A stretch of 64,000 nucleotides of DNA from Halobellus salinus (GTDB lineage: Archaea; Halobacteriota; Halobacteria; Halobacteriales; Haloferacaceae): positions 1 through 64,000 of the forward strand of contig NZ_BMOC01000004.1 in the NCBI RefSeq assembly GCF_014646875.1. Reading direction: 5' to 3'. Positions 17,392 to 26,389 of this stretch are shown here, piece by piece; position 1 is the first letter of the stretch; each line of letters starts with the position of its first letter. Both the position numbers and the translations under genes were made by a program. A model generated the notes under the pieces. That model was not told the origin of the DNA. It searched no databases and worked only from the letters and a program-made list of their open reading frames with translations.

Positions 17392-18639
17392 ATGCCGGCG
17401 CTCGGGATCATCGCCGACGACCTCACTGGAGCGATGGACACAGCCAACGAGGTCGCAGGGTATGGCTACGAAACACTTGTGCTTGCGGTGCCCGACGCGT
17501 CGCCGCCAGACGCGTCGGTCGTCGCAGTCAACACCGAAAGCCGATACGCGACGCCGGCTGAAGCGGCGGAAGCGGTCCGGCGTGGCGTCGGCGCGGTCGC
17601 CGCCTCGATGGTGTACAAGAAGATCGACTCGACGCTCCGGGGCAACGTCGGCTCTGAGGTTGCAGCCGCGTTGCGAGCCGCGGAAGCCGAACTCGCCGTC
17701 GTCGCGCCGGCGTTCCCCGCCACCGACCGGGAAACGTGGGACGGGGTCCACACGGTCGACGGGACGCCCGTAGCCGAGACGGAGTTTGGTGCGGATCAGA
17801 ACGGGCCAGCTTCGTCTGCAGTGGACGACCTCTTCGCAGCGCAGGAGTTCCCGGTCGAGCGACTCGACGGAGCGGACGTCTCCGGCGGCGTAGACCGGGT
17901 AGCAGCGTGCTTCAGCGCCGCCGTCGAGCGGCACGACCAGCCGCCGATCGTCGTCTGCGACGCGCGGACCGGAACACACCTGGATACCATCGCTACGGCC
18001 GGGGCCCGGTTCGACACCCTGTTCGTCGGCAGCGGTGGGCTTGCCGCCCACATTCGTGTGAACGCGCCTGCGAACTCCGCTGGAGAAGTCCCACAGCCGG
18101 GGCCCGGAACGCCACTCGCCGCCGTCGGGAGCGTCAGCGACACCACGTTAGCGCAGCTTGGCCGCGTCCCGGACGCACACCTGTTCCACCTCGATCCACT
18201 GGAGCTGTTGGAGGGGACGCCCGACGCCGGGGCCGACGTGGCCGGCCGATTGGATCGTAGCGTTCCGACAGTGCTCACCGCGGCTTCGGACCGCGCCACC
18301 GTTGAGGATACCATCGCGGCCGGCTGTGATCGTGGGCTCTCGGATACGGAGGTCGGCGGCCGAATTTCGACGGGACTGGCCGACGTCGCAGCCGAGGCCT
18401 GCCGGATCACGCGGCCGTCCGGACTCCTCTTGAGTGGTGGAGACGTGGCTGTGGCGGGGCTCCGCGCACTCGACGCGACGACAGTCTCGCTGACCGGGGC
18501 GACGGTCGCTACCGGGGTCCCTGTGGGCCGGCTAGTCGATGGCGTCGTGGCCGACACGATGGTGATCACCAAGGCCGGTGGATTCGGCGAAGAAACAACT
18601 ATAATTAATTGTCTCGACATACTGGATGGTGAACGATGA
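17392..18639 (+). CDS. Four-carbon acid sugar kinase family protein (DUF1537)
   Basis: 415 residues. The N-terminal domain begins LGIIADDLTGAMDTANEVA, the hallmark of OtnK/DtnK-type kinases that phosphorylate threonate or erythronate. The nucleotide-binding C-terminal domain has PSGLLLSGGDVAVAGL and DTMVITKAGGFGEE. Its stop overlaps the ATG of the PdxA2-type gene by four bases, so the pair is translationally coupled, the same pairing as in bacterial D-threonate catabolism. A 24-codon open frame at 17275-17349 upstream may be chance. An AACAATAGTGT motif near 17264 resembles the putative operator half-site elsewhere in the island. Confidence 0.85.
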   Translation: MPALGIIADDLTGAMDTANEVAGYGYETLVLAVPDASPPDASVVAVNTESRYATPAEAAEAVRRGVGAVAASMVYKKIDSTLRGNVGSEVAAALRAAEAELAVVAPAFPATDRETWDGVHTVDGTPVAETEFGADQNGPASSAVDDLFAAQEFPVERLDGADVSGGVDRVAACFSAAVERHDQPPIVVCDARTGTHLDTIATAGARFDTLFVGSGGLAAHIRVNAPANSAGEVPQPGPGTPLAAVGSVSDTTLAQLGRVPDAHLFHLDPLELLEGTPDAGADVAGRLDRSVPTVLTAASDRATVEDTIAAGCDRGLSDTEVGGRISTGLADVAAEACRITRPSGLLLSGGDVAVAGLRALDATTVSLTGATVATGVPVGRLVDGVVADTMVITKAGGFGEETTIINCLDILDGER

Positions 18640-19643
18640 CTGACTCACAGCCGATCATCGGCGTGACGATGGGTGATCCTGCGGGTATCGGCCCCGAAGT
18701 GATCGTGAAAGCGTACCGACGGTTCCTTGACTCCGGCCGACCAATCGTGATCGGCGACGGGGACGTACTCGCCGCCGCGACCGAAGTCTGTGAGTCAGAC
18801 CTCAGGGTGAAGCGGGTGGAAACCGTGACCGATGCACGGTTCGGTTCCGGCGCGATTCCCGTCGTCGACCTCGACAATGTCGGGAGGCTCGTCCGTGGAG
18901 AAGTCCGCGAGGAGTACGGGAACGCGAGCCTGGAGTACATCGAGCGGGCGATCGAGCTGGCACAGGCAGGAGAGATTAACGGGATCACGACCGCCCCGAT
19001 CAACAAGCAAGCCACGAAACTCGCAGGGAGCACCTACGCCGGTCACACCGGGATGCTTGCCGACAGAACCGATACGAGCGAGTACGCGATGATGCTCATC
19101 GAGTCCGAGCTGCGCGTGACACACGTGAGTACACACGTCCCGCTGGTCGAGGCGTGTCAGCAGGTCACGACATCGAGCGTCCTGAGCACGATCCGACTGA
19201 CTGCTGATGCGCTTGCGGATCTCGGTGACCAGGATCCGACCGTGGGGGTTGCCGGACTGAATCCCCACGCTAGCGACGGTGGGCTGTTAGGAGACACGGA
19301 AGCGACCGAAATCGAGCCGGCTGTTGAACAGGCGCGAGAGGCGGGGATCGATGCGGTCGGTCCGGAGTCACCGGACACGGTGTACGTCCGCGCGGCCCAG
19401 GGCGAGTTCGACTGCGTGGTGTCGATGTACCACGATCAGGGACACATTCCGATCAAGATGCTGGGATTCAATAGCGGGCAGGCCGTCTCCGGTGTCAACG
19501 TAACTATCGGACTGCCGATCATCCGCACCAGCGTCGACCACGGGACCGCCTTCGACATCGCGGGAGAGGGACTCGCTTCCGAACAGAGCCTCCTCGACGC
19601 GTTCGACGTGGCTGTAGAGATGGCTCACGCCAGGACTACCTGA
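18636..19643 (+). CDS. pdxA2: PdxA2-type 4-phospho-acid dehydrogenase
   Basis: 335 residues of the PdxA family. The zinc-binding histidines are visible in HVSTHVPL, LNPHASDGG and VSMYHDQGHIP. Other family marks are GVTMGDPAGIGPEVIVKAY, TTAPINKQATK, AGHTGML and GLPIIRTSVDHGTAFDIAG. True PdxA makes vitamin B6. Paired with a DUF1537 kinase the PdxA2 branch oxidises and decarboxylates 4-phospho-threonate or -erythronate to dihydroxyacetone phosphate. The four-base overlap with the kinase supports that role. Confidence 0.87.
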   Translation: MTDSQPIIGVTMGDPAGIGPEVIVKAYRRFLDSGRPIVIGDGDVLAAATEVCESDLRVKRVETVTDARFGSGAIPVVDLDNVGRLVRGEVREEYGNASLEYIERAIELAQAGEINGITTAPINKQATKLAGSTYAGHTGMLADRTDTSEYAMMLIESELRVTHVSTHVPLVEACQQVTTSSVLSTIRLTADALADLGDQDPTVGVAGLNPHASDGGLLGDTEATEIEPAVEQAREAGIDAVGPESPDTVYVRAAQGEFDCVVSMYHDQGHIPIKMLGFNSGQAVSGVNVTIGLPIIRTSVDHGTAFDIAGEGLASEQSLLDAFDVAVEMAHARTT

Positions 19644-19938
19644 GTAGCGACGCCGTTATATAATAAAGAACACTGCCGAAGCGAGTCACATAGACAACGA
19701 GCGGCCGATGTACTCGTAGTAGCGGGGTCAGTGCTCGTCTCGGGCTACCGTTCCGGTCCTGGCTGTCTCGTGCGTGGTCGGGTGTAAGTGGGTCCTGACA
19801 GGTGGCCTCCCCGATACTTTGCCGGTCCTGATATAACAAGCGTACACGTGGTATTTTAGCTCGGACTTGAGGCCGGTGGGGTTACCGCGTCGTGGCTGCG
19901 GGCCGATGTGTGTACTTGTTCTGTGTGAACGAACTTGC
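19644..19938. other. Gene-free stretch between pdxA2 and the IclR gene
   Basis: The two flanking genes converge here. The sequence holds a short AT-rich patch just after the pdxA2 stop (TTATATAATAAAG, a possible T-poor terminator) and otherwise nothing I can support on either strand. Confidence 0.5.
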
Positions 19939-20700
19939 TCAGGAGTGGACGCTGTTCAGTTCAATCACGTTCGCGGCGCTGACGACCTTGTCCGGGACCG
20001 TCTGTTCCAGCCGGTCGCCCTTCAACCGGTTCGTTGGCGCGGAGACGCTGATCGCTCCCAGCACCTCCCCGTCCTGTCTGATCGGGGCCGACACACACCG
20101 AAGCCCCTCCAGCCGTTCCTCATCGTCGATGGCGTAGCCTCGTTCACGCGTCGCTGCCAGTTCCTCCCGCAGTGCCTCGGAGTCGGCGTACGAGTGTTCA
20201 GTTGCGGCCGGTAACGGCCCATCTTCGATGATCCGGTTGACTCGGTCGTCGTGCATATACGCTAGCATCGACTTCCCCAGGGCGGTGGTGTTCATCGCCG
20301 CGCGCTCACCGGCGTGGATGTCCAAGTGGACCGACTGCGCACCCCTGGAGCGGTAGAGATAGACGCACTGGCCGTGTTCCTCGGCAGCGATGTTGACCAG
20401 TTCTCCGGTTTCTTCGGCCAACGCGTCGACCTCGGGTTTCCCCATCCGGTAGAGTGTCATCTTGTTGCGACGATACCCGCCCATCTCGAGGAACCGAAGC
20501 CCGATGGAGTAGCCCTCCTCGCCCTTGACAACGTAATCGTGCTCTTCGAGCGTACTCAAATGATTGTGGACGACGCTTTTCGAGGTGTCGAGCCGTTCGG
20601 CCAACTCCGTGACGCCCGCCCAATTGAGCTGCTTGAGCGCCGCGATGATCTCAAGCGTGCGGGCGGTGGCTTTCACCGGATGTTTGGCTTCGTCTCCCAT
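19939..20700 (-). CDS. IclR-family transcription regulator
   Basis: 253 residues. An N-terminal winged helix (ARTLEIIAALKQLNWAGVTE, AERLDTSKSVVHNHLSTLEE) is followed by the IclR effector domain (RFLEMGGYRR, YLYRSRGAQSVHLDIHAGER, NTTALGKSMLAYM, RGYAIDDEERLEGLRCVSAPI, GAISVSAPTNRLKGDRLE). It is divergent from the class II aldolase gene and central in the island, so it is the obvious local regulator. In haloarchaeal sugar pathways IclR-type proteins act as activators or repressors of catabolic operons. The ATG at 20700 is preceded by a palindrome (20734-20748) and AT-rich promoter sequence, suggesting autoregulation. Confidence 0.88.
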   Translation of the reverse strand: MGDEAKHPVKATARTLEIIAALKQLNWAGVTELAERLDTSKSVVHNHLSTLEEHDYVVKGEEGYSIGLRFLEMGGYRRNKMTLYRMGKPEVDALAEETGELVNIAAEEHGQCVYLYRSRGAQSVHLDIHAGERAAMNTTALGKSMLAYMHDDRVNRIIEDGPLPAATEHSYADSEALREELAATRERGYAIDDEERLEGLRCVSAPIRQDGEVLGAISVSAPTNRLKGDRLEQTVPDKVVSAANVIELNSVHS

Positions 20701-20733
20701 ACCTATTGTGTATGATTGTACGTGTAAATAATT

Positions 20734-20748
20734 TTCTATCATATAGAA
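20734..20748. promoter_or_regulatory. Palindrome TTCTAT-CAT-ATAGAA before the IclR gene
   Basis: A perfect 6-bp inverted repeat with 3-bp spacer, 34 bases upstream of the regulator start and next to its AT-rich promoter. It is a candidate autoregulatory operator. No binding evidence exists in the sequence itself. Confidence 0.4.
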
Positions 20749-20894
20749 CAAAATTGTGTGGCTTACGATACGTGATCCAACGGCTGAAGAGACGTATTTC
20801 GGGATTTAAATTCGTTATTTTATGTTTAGCCACAAAGAACACTATCGCAGACGTTGGGAGCGCAACACCCAAACGGAATCTCACTCGTTGGATC

Positions 20895-20909
20895 GTATCG
20901 GACCGATAC
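20895..20909. promoter_or_regulatory. Palindrome GTATCGG-A-CCGATAC before the class II aldolase
   Basis: Perfect 7-bp arms around a single base, 31 bases before the ATG at 20940 and abutting the weak TATA-like CATATT. The position fits an operator or activator site. It also forms part of a longer inverted repeat with 20767-20785 (CGATACGTGATCCAACG against CGTTGGATCGTATCG). Confidence 0.4.
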
Positions 20910-20939
20910 TCATATTCCGACTGGCTCTGAGGTGCGTGT

Positions 20940-21578
20940 ATGACCGAGGCCGACAGGAAAACGGTCAGCAGAATCGGCAAACAGCTGCTCAAGGAAGGAC
21001 TGACGCGGGCGACTGGCGGCAATGTCAGTACCCGCACCGCCGACGAAACAGTCGCCATCAGTCCGTCCGGTATCCCGTATCCGGAGATCGAGCGCCAAGA
21101 CGTTCCGGTGGTAACGATGGAGGGAGAGCAGGTGTCCGGGTCGGATCCGCCGTCGAGCGAAACCCCGATGCACACAGCGATTTACGAGAACCGGCCCGAG
21201 GTTGGTGGCATCGTACACAGCCACTCCCCGTACGCGAGCACCTTCGCCGTACTCGACGAACCAATAGAAGGAACACACTATTTGATTGCACAGGCCGGCA
21301 CGGAGATTCCTGTCGCCGGCTACGCCCCGCCCGGGTCGGAGGATTTAGGACGCCTCGCGGCTGAGACACTCGGAACCGACTACGATGCGTGTCTGTTACG
21401 CAATCACGGCGTTGTCGCGGTCGGTGAGACGCTCCCGGCGGCACTCGAAGTCGCGATCGTCGTCGAATATGTGGCCCGGATTCACTACCAGGCGCTGAAC
21501 ATCGGGAATCCCGAACCGATGGCCGAGTCGGATCTGACGGAGCTTCGGGACATATTCGACGAGTACGGCCGGCATTGA
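20940..21578 (+). CDS. Class II (zinc) aldolase/decarboxylase
   Basis: 212 residues, the size of L-fuculose-1-phosphate aldolase. Substrate loop TGGNVSTR, SPSGIPYPEIE, the catalytic Glu in SSETPMH, zinc ligands in HSHSPYAS and RNHGVVAVGE. The same family includes OtnC-type decarboxylases that act on 3-oxo-4-phospho-acids. The FGGY kinases in the island favour a ketose-1-phosphate aldolase, the DUF1537 kinase favours a decarboxylase, and the sequence does not decide. The start codon follows a palindromic site and the gene is divergent from the IclR regulator. Confidence 0.83.
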   Translation: MTEADRKTVSRIGKQLLKEGLTRATGGNVSTRTADETVAISPSGIPYPEIERQDVPVVTMEGEQVSGSDPPSSETPMHTAIYENRPEVGGIVHSHSPYASTFAVLDEPIEGTHYLIAQAGTEIPVAGYAPPGSEDLGRLAAETLGTDYDACLLRNHGVVAVGETLPAALEVAIVVEYVARIHYQALNIGNPEPMAESDLTELRDIFDEYGRH

Positions 21579-21603
21579 GCCGCCGCGGTGGCGGGTGAGT
21601 CCG

Positions 21604-22707
21604 TCAGTTCAGCCGTTCCGCCTCTTCGTTGACCCCGTCGAACAGGTGGAGGTTGTCGGGGTCGAACACCAGATGACCTTCCATTCCCTCGGTGAGTGCC
21701 CCCGAGTCGACTTCTGCCGTCACGTCCTGGCCCTCGGGGGTTGTACACCGGACAATGTCTTCGGTCCCGATCTTCTCCACGACGTTGACCCTGGCGGGAA
21801 CGGAGAATCCGTCCTCGGGTTCGGTCTCCGCCCAACTCAGCCGCTGTGGACGAATGCAGACCGCCAGCCGCGTTTCGGTCGCTCGCCGCAGCGGTTCGGC
21901 CACCTCCCCCAAGAGCTCGAAGACGAGTTCCCCCGAGTTGAGGACGGCTGTGTCACCGTTCCACGAGAGACCACAGTCGAAGCGGTTGATCTGTGGCGAC
22001 CCGATGAACATCGCGACGAAAAGCGTCCGCGGTCGGCTGAACACCTCGTCGGGATTCCCGAACTGGACCACGTCCCCCTGGTTCATCACCACGAGATCGT
22101 CGCCCATCGTCATCGCCTCCTCCTGATCGTGCGTGACGTGGATCATCGTCACCCCGAACTCCTGTTGGAGCTGAACCACTTCTGCGCGGAGTTGGCGTTT
22201 GAGGAGTTCGTCGAGGTCGCTGAACGGCTCGTCCATCAGGAACACTTCGGGGCGGCGGACGAGCGCACGAGCCAGGGCAACGCGCTGCTGTTGGCCGCCA
22301 GAGAGGTCGGTGATTTTCTTGTCGATGAATCTGTCGCAGTCCGTGACTTCCGCCGCCTCTTGGACCGCCTCCTCGATCTCCGCCTCGCTGTACCCCTTTT
22401 CAGCCCGGAGCGGGAACGCCACGTTCTCCCGGCCGGTCATGTGAGGATACAGCGCCAGGTCCTGAAACACCATCGAGATGTCCCGTTCCTGTGGCGGTCG
22501 GTCCGTGATGTCCACGCCGTCGAAGGAGATCGACCCCTCGGTCGGGGTTTCGAGACCCGCGACCGAGCGTAACGTCGTCGTCTTCCCGCACCCCGACGGG
22601 CCGACGAGAACAGTCAGGTTCCCGTCCTCGATGTCCAGAGAGATGTCGTTCGTCGCGACGATCGAGCCGTATCGTTTGGTCAGGTTGTCGATTTCTACTC
22701 TCGCCAT
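21604..22707 (-). CDS. Sugar ABC transporter ATPase (MalK/UgpC type)
   Basis: 367 residues. Walker A GPSGCGKTT, Q-loop SMVFQDLALYPHMT, signature LSGGQQQRVALARAL, Walker B VFLMDEPFSDLD, H-loop MIHVTHDQEEAMTM and a C-terminal TOBE/OB regulatory domain (CIRPQRLSWAE, VNVVEKIG). These are typical of CUT1-type carbohydrate importers. It is the last gene of a four-gene operon (binding protein, two permeases, ATPase), two bases after the second permease. Confidence 0.92.
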   Translation of the reverse strand: MARVEIDNLTKRYGSIVATNDISLDIEDGNLTVLVGPSGCGKTTTLRSVAGLETPTEGSISFDGVDITDRPPQERDISMVFQDLALYPHMTGRENVAFPLRAEKGYSEAEIEEAVQEAAEVTDCDRFIDKKITDLSGGQQQRVALARALVRRPEVFLMDEPFSDLDELLKRQLRAEVVQLQQEFGVTMIHVTHDQEEAMTMGDDLVVMNQGDVVQFGNPDEVFSRPRTLFVAMFIGSPQINRFDCGLSWNGDTAVLNSGELVFELLGEVAEPLRRATETRLAVCIRPQRLSWAETEPEDGFSVPARVNVVEKIGTEDIVRCTTPEGQDVTAEVDSGALTEGMEGHLVFDPDNLHLFDGVNEEAERLN

Positions 22708-22709
22708 CG

Positions 22710-23546
22710 TTAGATGTCCGTCATGCCGAGGGTCATTCCTTCAATGATGTTGTCCCGGAACGCGATCAGGATCAGCGTCGGTGGCGTCGCCACCACCGCC
22801 GCCATCGCCATAATGTTGTTCCACTGGATCTGGTTCGATTCGATGAGCGTCGGAATGATCGTCGTGTACGTTGAGGTGTTGTTCCCGGTGATGATCCACG
22901 CGAAGAGGAACTCGTTCCACGCGAACACCCAGGCGAGCATCATCGTCGCCACCAGTCCCGGTCGGACCAGCGGGAAGATCACTTTCCGGAACGCCTGGAA
23001 CCGGGAGTAGCCGTCGACGAACGCTGCCTCCTCGAACGAAATCGGGATCTTGTCGAAGAAGTCCCGCATCAGCCACGTCGTCAGCGGGAGGTTAAACGTC
23101 AGATACAGCAGTATCAGTCCGATCAGGGTGTCCTGCAGCCCGAGTTGACCGTAAATAAAGAAGATTGGCAGAACCACGGCCACCGGTGGGAACATCCGGG
23201 TCGAGAGCAGCCAGAACGACACGTGGCCGCCGGGGTCGACCCAGCTGAACCGGGAGAAGGCGTACCCGGCGAGCGCCCCTAGGATTACCGAGAGGATGGT
23301 CGTGCCGCTGGCGATAATGAGGCTGTTGAGGATCGCGTCGATCGCTCGGGAATTCGAGAGCACCCAAACGAACGCGTCGAGCTGGAACCCTTTGGGGTAC
23401 AGCGTCGGTGGGAACGTCCCGATCTGACTCAGCGGTTTGAACGCCGTGTTCAGCGTCCAGTAGATGGGGAACGCCACGAATAGCGTGTACACGACGAGAA
23501 GCCCCCGCCCCGCCCATTTGAACCGGTTCGTTCGTGCGGTGCTCAT
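22710..23546 (-). CDS. Sugar ABC transporter permease (MalG type)
   Basis: 278 residues with six predicted membrane helices. The first lies at about residues 12-33 (LLVVYTLFVAFPIYWTLNTA). The cytoplasmic EAA loop reads EEAAFVDGYSRFQAFRKVIFP, the contact site for the ATPase. The ATG at 23546 overlaps the stop of the upstream permease by four bases (ATGA), giving translational coupling. Further in-frame upstream sequence belongs to the other gene in another frame. Confidence 0.9.
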   Translation of the reverse strand: MSTARTNRFKWAGRGLLVVYTLFVAFPIYWTLNTAFKPLSQIGTFPPTLYPKGFQLDAFVWVLSNSRAIDAILNSLIIASGTTILSVILGALAGYAFSRFSWVDPGGHVSFWLLSTRMFPPVAVVLPIFFIYGQLGLQDTLIGLILLYLTFNLPLTTWLMRDFFDKIPISFEEAAFVDGYSRFQAFRKVIFPLVRPGLVATMMLAWVFAWNEFLFAWIITGNNTSTYTTIIPTLIESNQIQWNNIMAMAAVVATPPTLILIAFRDNIIEGMTLGMTDI

Positions 23547-24478
23547 ACGGATCCCTCCGTGTTCATGAACCGCCAGAACAGTAACATCGTGAGGATCGAG
23601 CCGAGCCCGATTACCCAGGTGAGTGCCGCCGCGCGGCCGATGTTGAACTCGCTGAATCCGACGATGTACGTATAGAAGGTCGGCAGCTCGGTCTGTGTCC
23701 CCGGGCCGCCACGGGTTATAATGAACAGCTTGTCGAAGAATTTGTACGCGTCCATGAACCGGAGAATGAACGCAATCGCGATCAGGGTCTGCAACTGCGG
23801 CAACGTGATCCGTCGGAACTGCATCCACCGCGAGGCGCCGTTGACCTGAGCAGCTTCGTACATCGAATCGGGGATGCTTGCACGGCCACCGTAGATGATC
23901 AACAGGGGGAGTCCGACCCACTGCCACGTGTCGGCGATCATCAGCGCTGTCAACCCCAGCCACCGCGACTGGAGCCACGGAAGGCCACTGTTGCCGACCA
24001 TTCCGAGGATGCCGTTGACAGCCCCGCCGCCTGGGAGGAGTAGGAGCTGCCAGATGCGACCCGCGACGAGCGGCGCGATCATCATCGGCACCGCAAACAG
24101 CGTGAGCAACCCGATCCGGACGCTCCGTCGTTCGACGTAATTGTACAGGGCAAGCGCCAGGGCTGTCCCGAGCAGCACCTGGACTGTGACGCCGACGCCG
24201 CCGTAGTACACGAAGTTAATCGCCGAATCCCAGAACCGGCCCTCGGTGAACAGCCACGCGAAGTTCCCAATCCCGTTGAATGTCGGTTCCTGATAGGTGA
24301 TCGAAGAGGGGGTCCACCGGTTGAAGCTCAGCCACAGCGACCACAGCATCGGGCCGATGGTGACCAGAAACACCGTCACCAAGGCCGGGCCGACCAGCAG
24401 CAACGGCGTGAGCTTCTCCCGACGGATCGGAATATTAACCGCGATACGTTCTTGCAGCGAGTCTCGAGTTGTGCTCAT
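23543..24478 (-). CDS. Sugar ABC transporter permease (MalF type)
   Basis: 311 residues: a short basic N-terminus, a first helix around TPLLLVGPALVTVFLVTIGP, five more helices, and the EAA loop YEAAQVNGASRWMQFRRITLP. It pairs with the MalG-type gene to form the channel. The ATG at 24478 starts MSTTRDSLQE. The in-frame ATG at 24511 lies in the 66-base gap after the binding-protein gene, where a TATA-like TTTATTGG also occurs, so a secondary promoter is possible. Confidence 0.9.
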   Translation of the reverse strand: MSTTRDSLQERIAVNIPIRREKLTPLLLVGPALVTVFLVTIGPMLWSLWLSFNRWTPSSITYQEPTFNGIGNFAWLFTEGRFWDSAINFVYYGGVGVTVQVLLGTALALALYNYVERRSVRIGLLTLFAVPMMIAPLVAGRIWQLLLLPGGGAVNGILGMVGNSGLPWLQSRWLGLTALMIADTWQWVGLPLLIIYGGRASIPDSMYEAAQVNGASRWMQFRRITLPQLQTLIAIAFILRFMDAYKFFDKLFIITRGGPGTQTELPTFYTYIVGFSEFNIGRAAALTWVIGLGSILTMLLFWRFMNTEGSV

Positions 24479-24544
24479 ATGAATCAGCTTGTTTGCTACC
24501 AATAAACACATCGAATAAGAAGTTTGCGCTGTGACGCGCGTCCC

Positions 24545-26206
24545 TCAGACGTAGTCGAGATCGCGGGCCGTCTCGAGGAAGTTCAGATACTGCTCGCGCT
24601 GCGACTCCCGGCCGAGCTCTTCGACCGTCGTCCGCCACTCCTCCGCCGCGTTATCCAGGGCTTCCTGCGGCGACTCCTCACCGGTGAGGGCCCGCTGGAT
24701 GTGGATCGAGAGGGCGTTGGTGTACTGGGTCGCACCCGGCCACTGCGGCTGTGGGAATCCGTTTTCCATATTCGTCTGCCCAGCTTGGATGTGCTGCAGC
24801 GCCTGTTCCTGTGCGCTGATCCCGCCGACGTAGTCGGTGTCGGGTGAGAAGATCGGCGGATTGTCCGGGAACCCTTCGCCAGTCCCCCGGAGCGGATTGG
24901 ACTGGGTGTAGAACTGCGCGGCCTCCTCAGTGTAGTGGTTCTCGTTCGACGGGTCGAGCCCGGTGAACGGGTCGGCAGTCGCCTGGCTCAATACAGGGTC
25001 GCGGGCCAACCGGAGGATTGCGTAGAAGGCGGCGTCCTTCCGTTCCTGCGGGAGACTCGCCGGGATCGAATATAACCGGTTGTACAGCATCATCGCGTTC
25101 CGGCGAATGCTCCCGTCGTCCTGCTCCCACCCGGGGACGGCCGCCGACCGCTGATCTCCCACGACCGGGAAGTCGCCACGGGCGGTGAACTCCGAGAGGT
25201 CGATCCACCACACCGACATCACGACGTTGCCCTGCTGCCACTGATTGACCGTTTCGGCGATGCCGAACTGGGCCGACCCTTCCGGGGCGTAGTCGATCGT
25301 TTCGACCATATTCTCGAGGGCTTCGACGGCCCCGTCGGAGTTGATCTGTGGCTCCATCTCCTCGTCAAAGTAGATAACGCCCTTCGACGCCGCACGGTCC
25401 ATCCACCACCCGAAATTGAACGGTCGAGCACCGTACACCTGCGTCCCATAGACGCCGTCCTCGGTGTTCTCGGTGAAGTACTCGGCCACCTGGTTGAACT
25501 CGGGCCACGTCTGCGGCACCCGGAGTTCCTGTCCGTACTGGGCCTCGTACTCCTCTTGATGGGTCTCGTCTTGGAAGTACGAGGGCCGGTAGAACAGGTT
25601 GTGGATGTCGCCGTCGATCGGCAGCGCGACGGTGTCGCCGTCGAACTCCATATAGAACCGCTTGTAGGGTTCGATGATGCTGTCGAGGTACTCCTGCGTT
25701 CCTTCGTACTGTGCCAGATAATCGTCAAGTGGCTCGAAGAGCCCGCGGGCTTGGAAGTCACCCAGGTACAGCGGGATGTTCAGAACGATGTCGTAGGGAA
25801 CGTCGCCGGAGATCAGATCGGAATTCAGCGACGAATAGTAGTTGTCTGCCGGGAGCGTCTGCCCGCTGTTGAACGTGATATTCGTCTCCTCCTCGATGAG
25901 CGGCCCGAACATCGCATACAGCGGACCGGCCGAGTTGTCCGTCGTCCACCGGAGTTCGACCTCCTCGAACGTCTCGGGGTCCTCAATTGGGAACGGCCGT
26001 GTCTCCGTATCGCCGCCGCCACCATCCCCACCGTCGTCACCACCGTCGCCGCTGTCGTCACCACCGCCGCCGCTGTCGCCGGTGTTACACCCCGCCAATC
26101 CGGCCATCCCGGCGCCTAACCCGCCGCCGAAATACTTCATCACCTGGCGCCGGTTCATACCGAACGGTAACTCCCCTTCAAGAGTATTGCCATCAAAGTC
26201 TGGCAT
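24545..26206 (-). CDS. Sugar ABC transporter substrate-binding lipoprotein
   Basis: 553 residues. The N-terminus has a twin-arginine signal (MNRRQVMKYFGGGLGAGMAG) ending in the lipobox LAGC, then a Gly/Asp linker of about 30 residues typical of haloarchaeal lipoproteins. The mature part looks like a CUT1 family solute-binding protein (VELRWTTDNSAGPLYAMFGP, LPIDGDIHNLFYRPSYF, GVYGTQVYGARPFNFGWWMD, QGNVVMSVWWIDLSEF). The TATA box overlapping the palindrome at 26223-26244 is 27 bases before the ATG at 26206, which supports this start over ATG 26158. Ligand unknown, presumably the sugar or sugar acid that the island degrades. Confidence 0.88.
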   Translation of the reverse strand: MPDFDGNTLEGELPFGMNRRQVMKYFGGGLGAGMAGLAGCNTGDSGGGGDDSGDGGDDGGDGGGGDTETRPFPIEDPETFEEVELRWTTDNSAGPLYAMFGPLIEEETNITFNSGQTLPADNYYSSLNSDLISGDVPYDIVLNIPLYLGDFQARGLFEPLDDYLAQYEGTQEYLDSIIEPYKRFYMEFDGDTVALPIDGDIHNLFYRPSYFQDETHQEEYEAQYGQELRVPQTWPEFNQVAEYFTENTEDGVYGTQVYGARPFNFGWWMDRAASKGVIYFDEEMEPQINSDGAVEALENMVETIDYAPEGSAQFGIAETVNQWQQGNVVMSVWWIDLSEFTARGDFPVVGDQRSAAVPGWEQDDGSIRRNAMMLYNRLYSIPASLPQERKDAAFYAILRLARDPVLSQATADPFTGLDPSNENHYTEEAAQFYTQSNPLRGTGEGFPDNPPIFSPDTDYVGGISAQEQALQHIQAGQTNMENGFPQPQWPGATQYTNALSIHIQRALTGEESPQEALDNAAEEWRTTVEELGRESQREQYLNFLETARDLDYV

Positions 26207-26222
26207 AGGCTGGTAGTGCAGA

Positions 26223-26244
26223 CCACAATATAAAAATATTGTGG
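26223..26244. promoter_or_regulatory. 22-bp palindromic operator over the transporter TATA box
   Basis: CCACAATAT-AAAA-ATATTGTGG, with perfect 9-bp arms, directly covers the TATA box of the importer operon. A regulator bound here would block TBP. The half-site ATTGTG(T/G) recurs near the starts of dehydratase A (about 7790) and the IclR gene (20705, 20754). A related AACAATAGTGT is upstream of the DUF1537 kinase (about 17264). Confidence 0.55.
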
Positions 26245-26389
26245 GAATCTCGATGATCTTTCGGGCACAATGCCGGCCAGTGAATCGGGTGACACAGTCT
26301 CGGCTGGAACCGAAGTGTGTTTAGAGCCGTCCAGGGAGTCGGGCGGATAAATACGGACGAGCAGGTCAACCGGTTCTCTGTGCTGGGGG

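Noticed and set aside
21595-22572. 325-codon plus-strand frame over the ABC ATPase
   Set aside because: Antisense shadow rich in His, Val and Arg, no motif.
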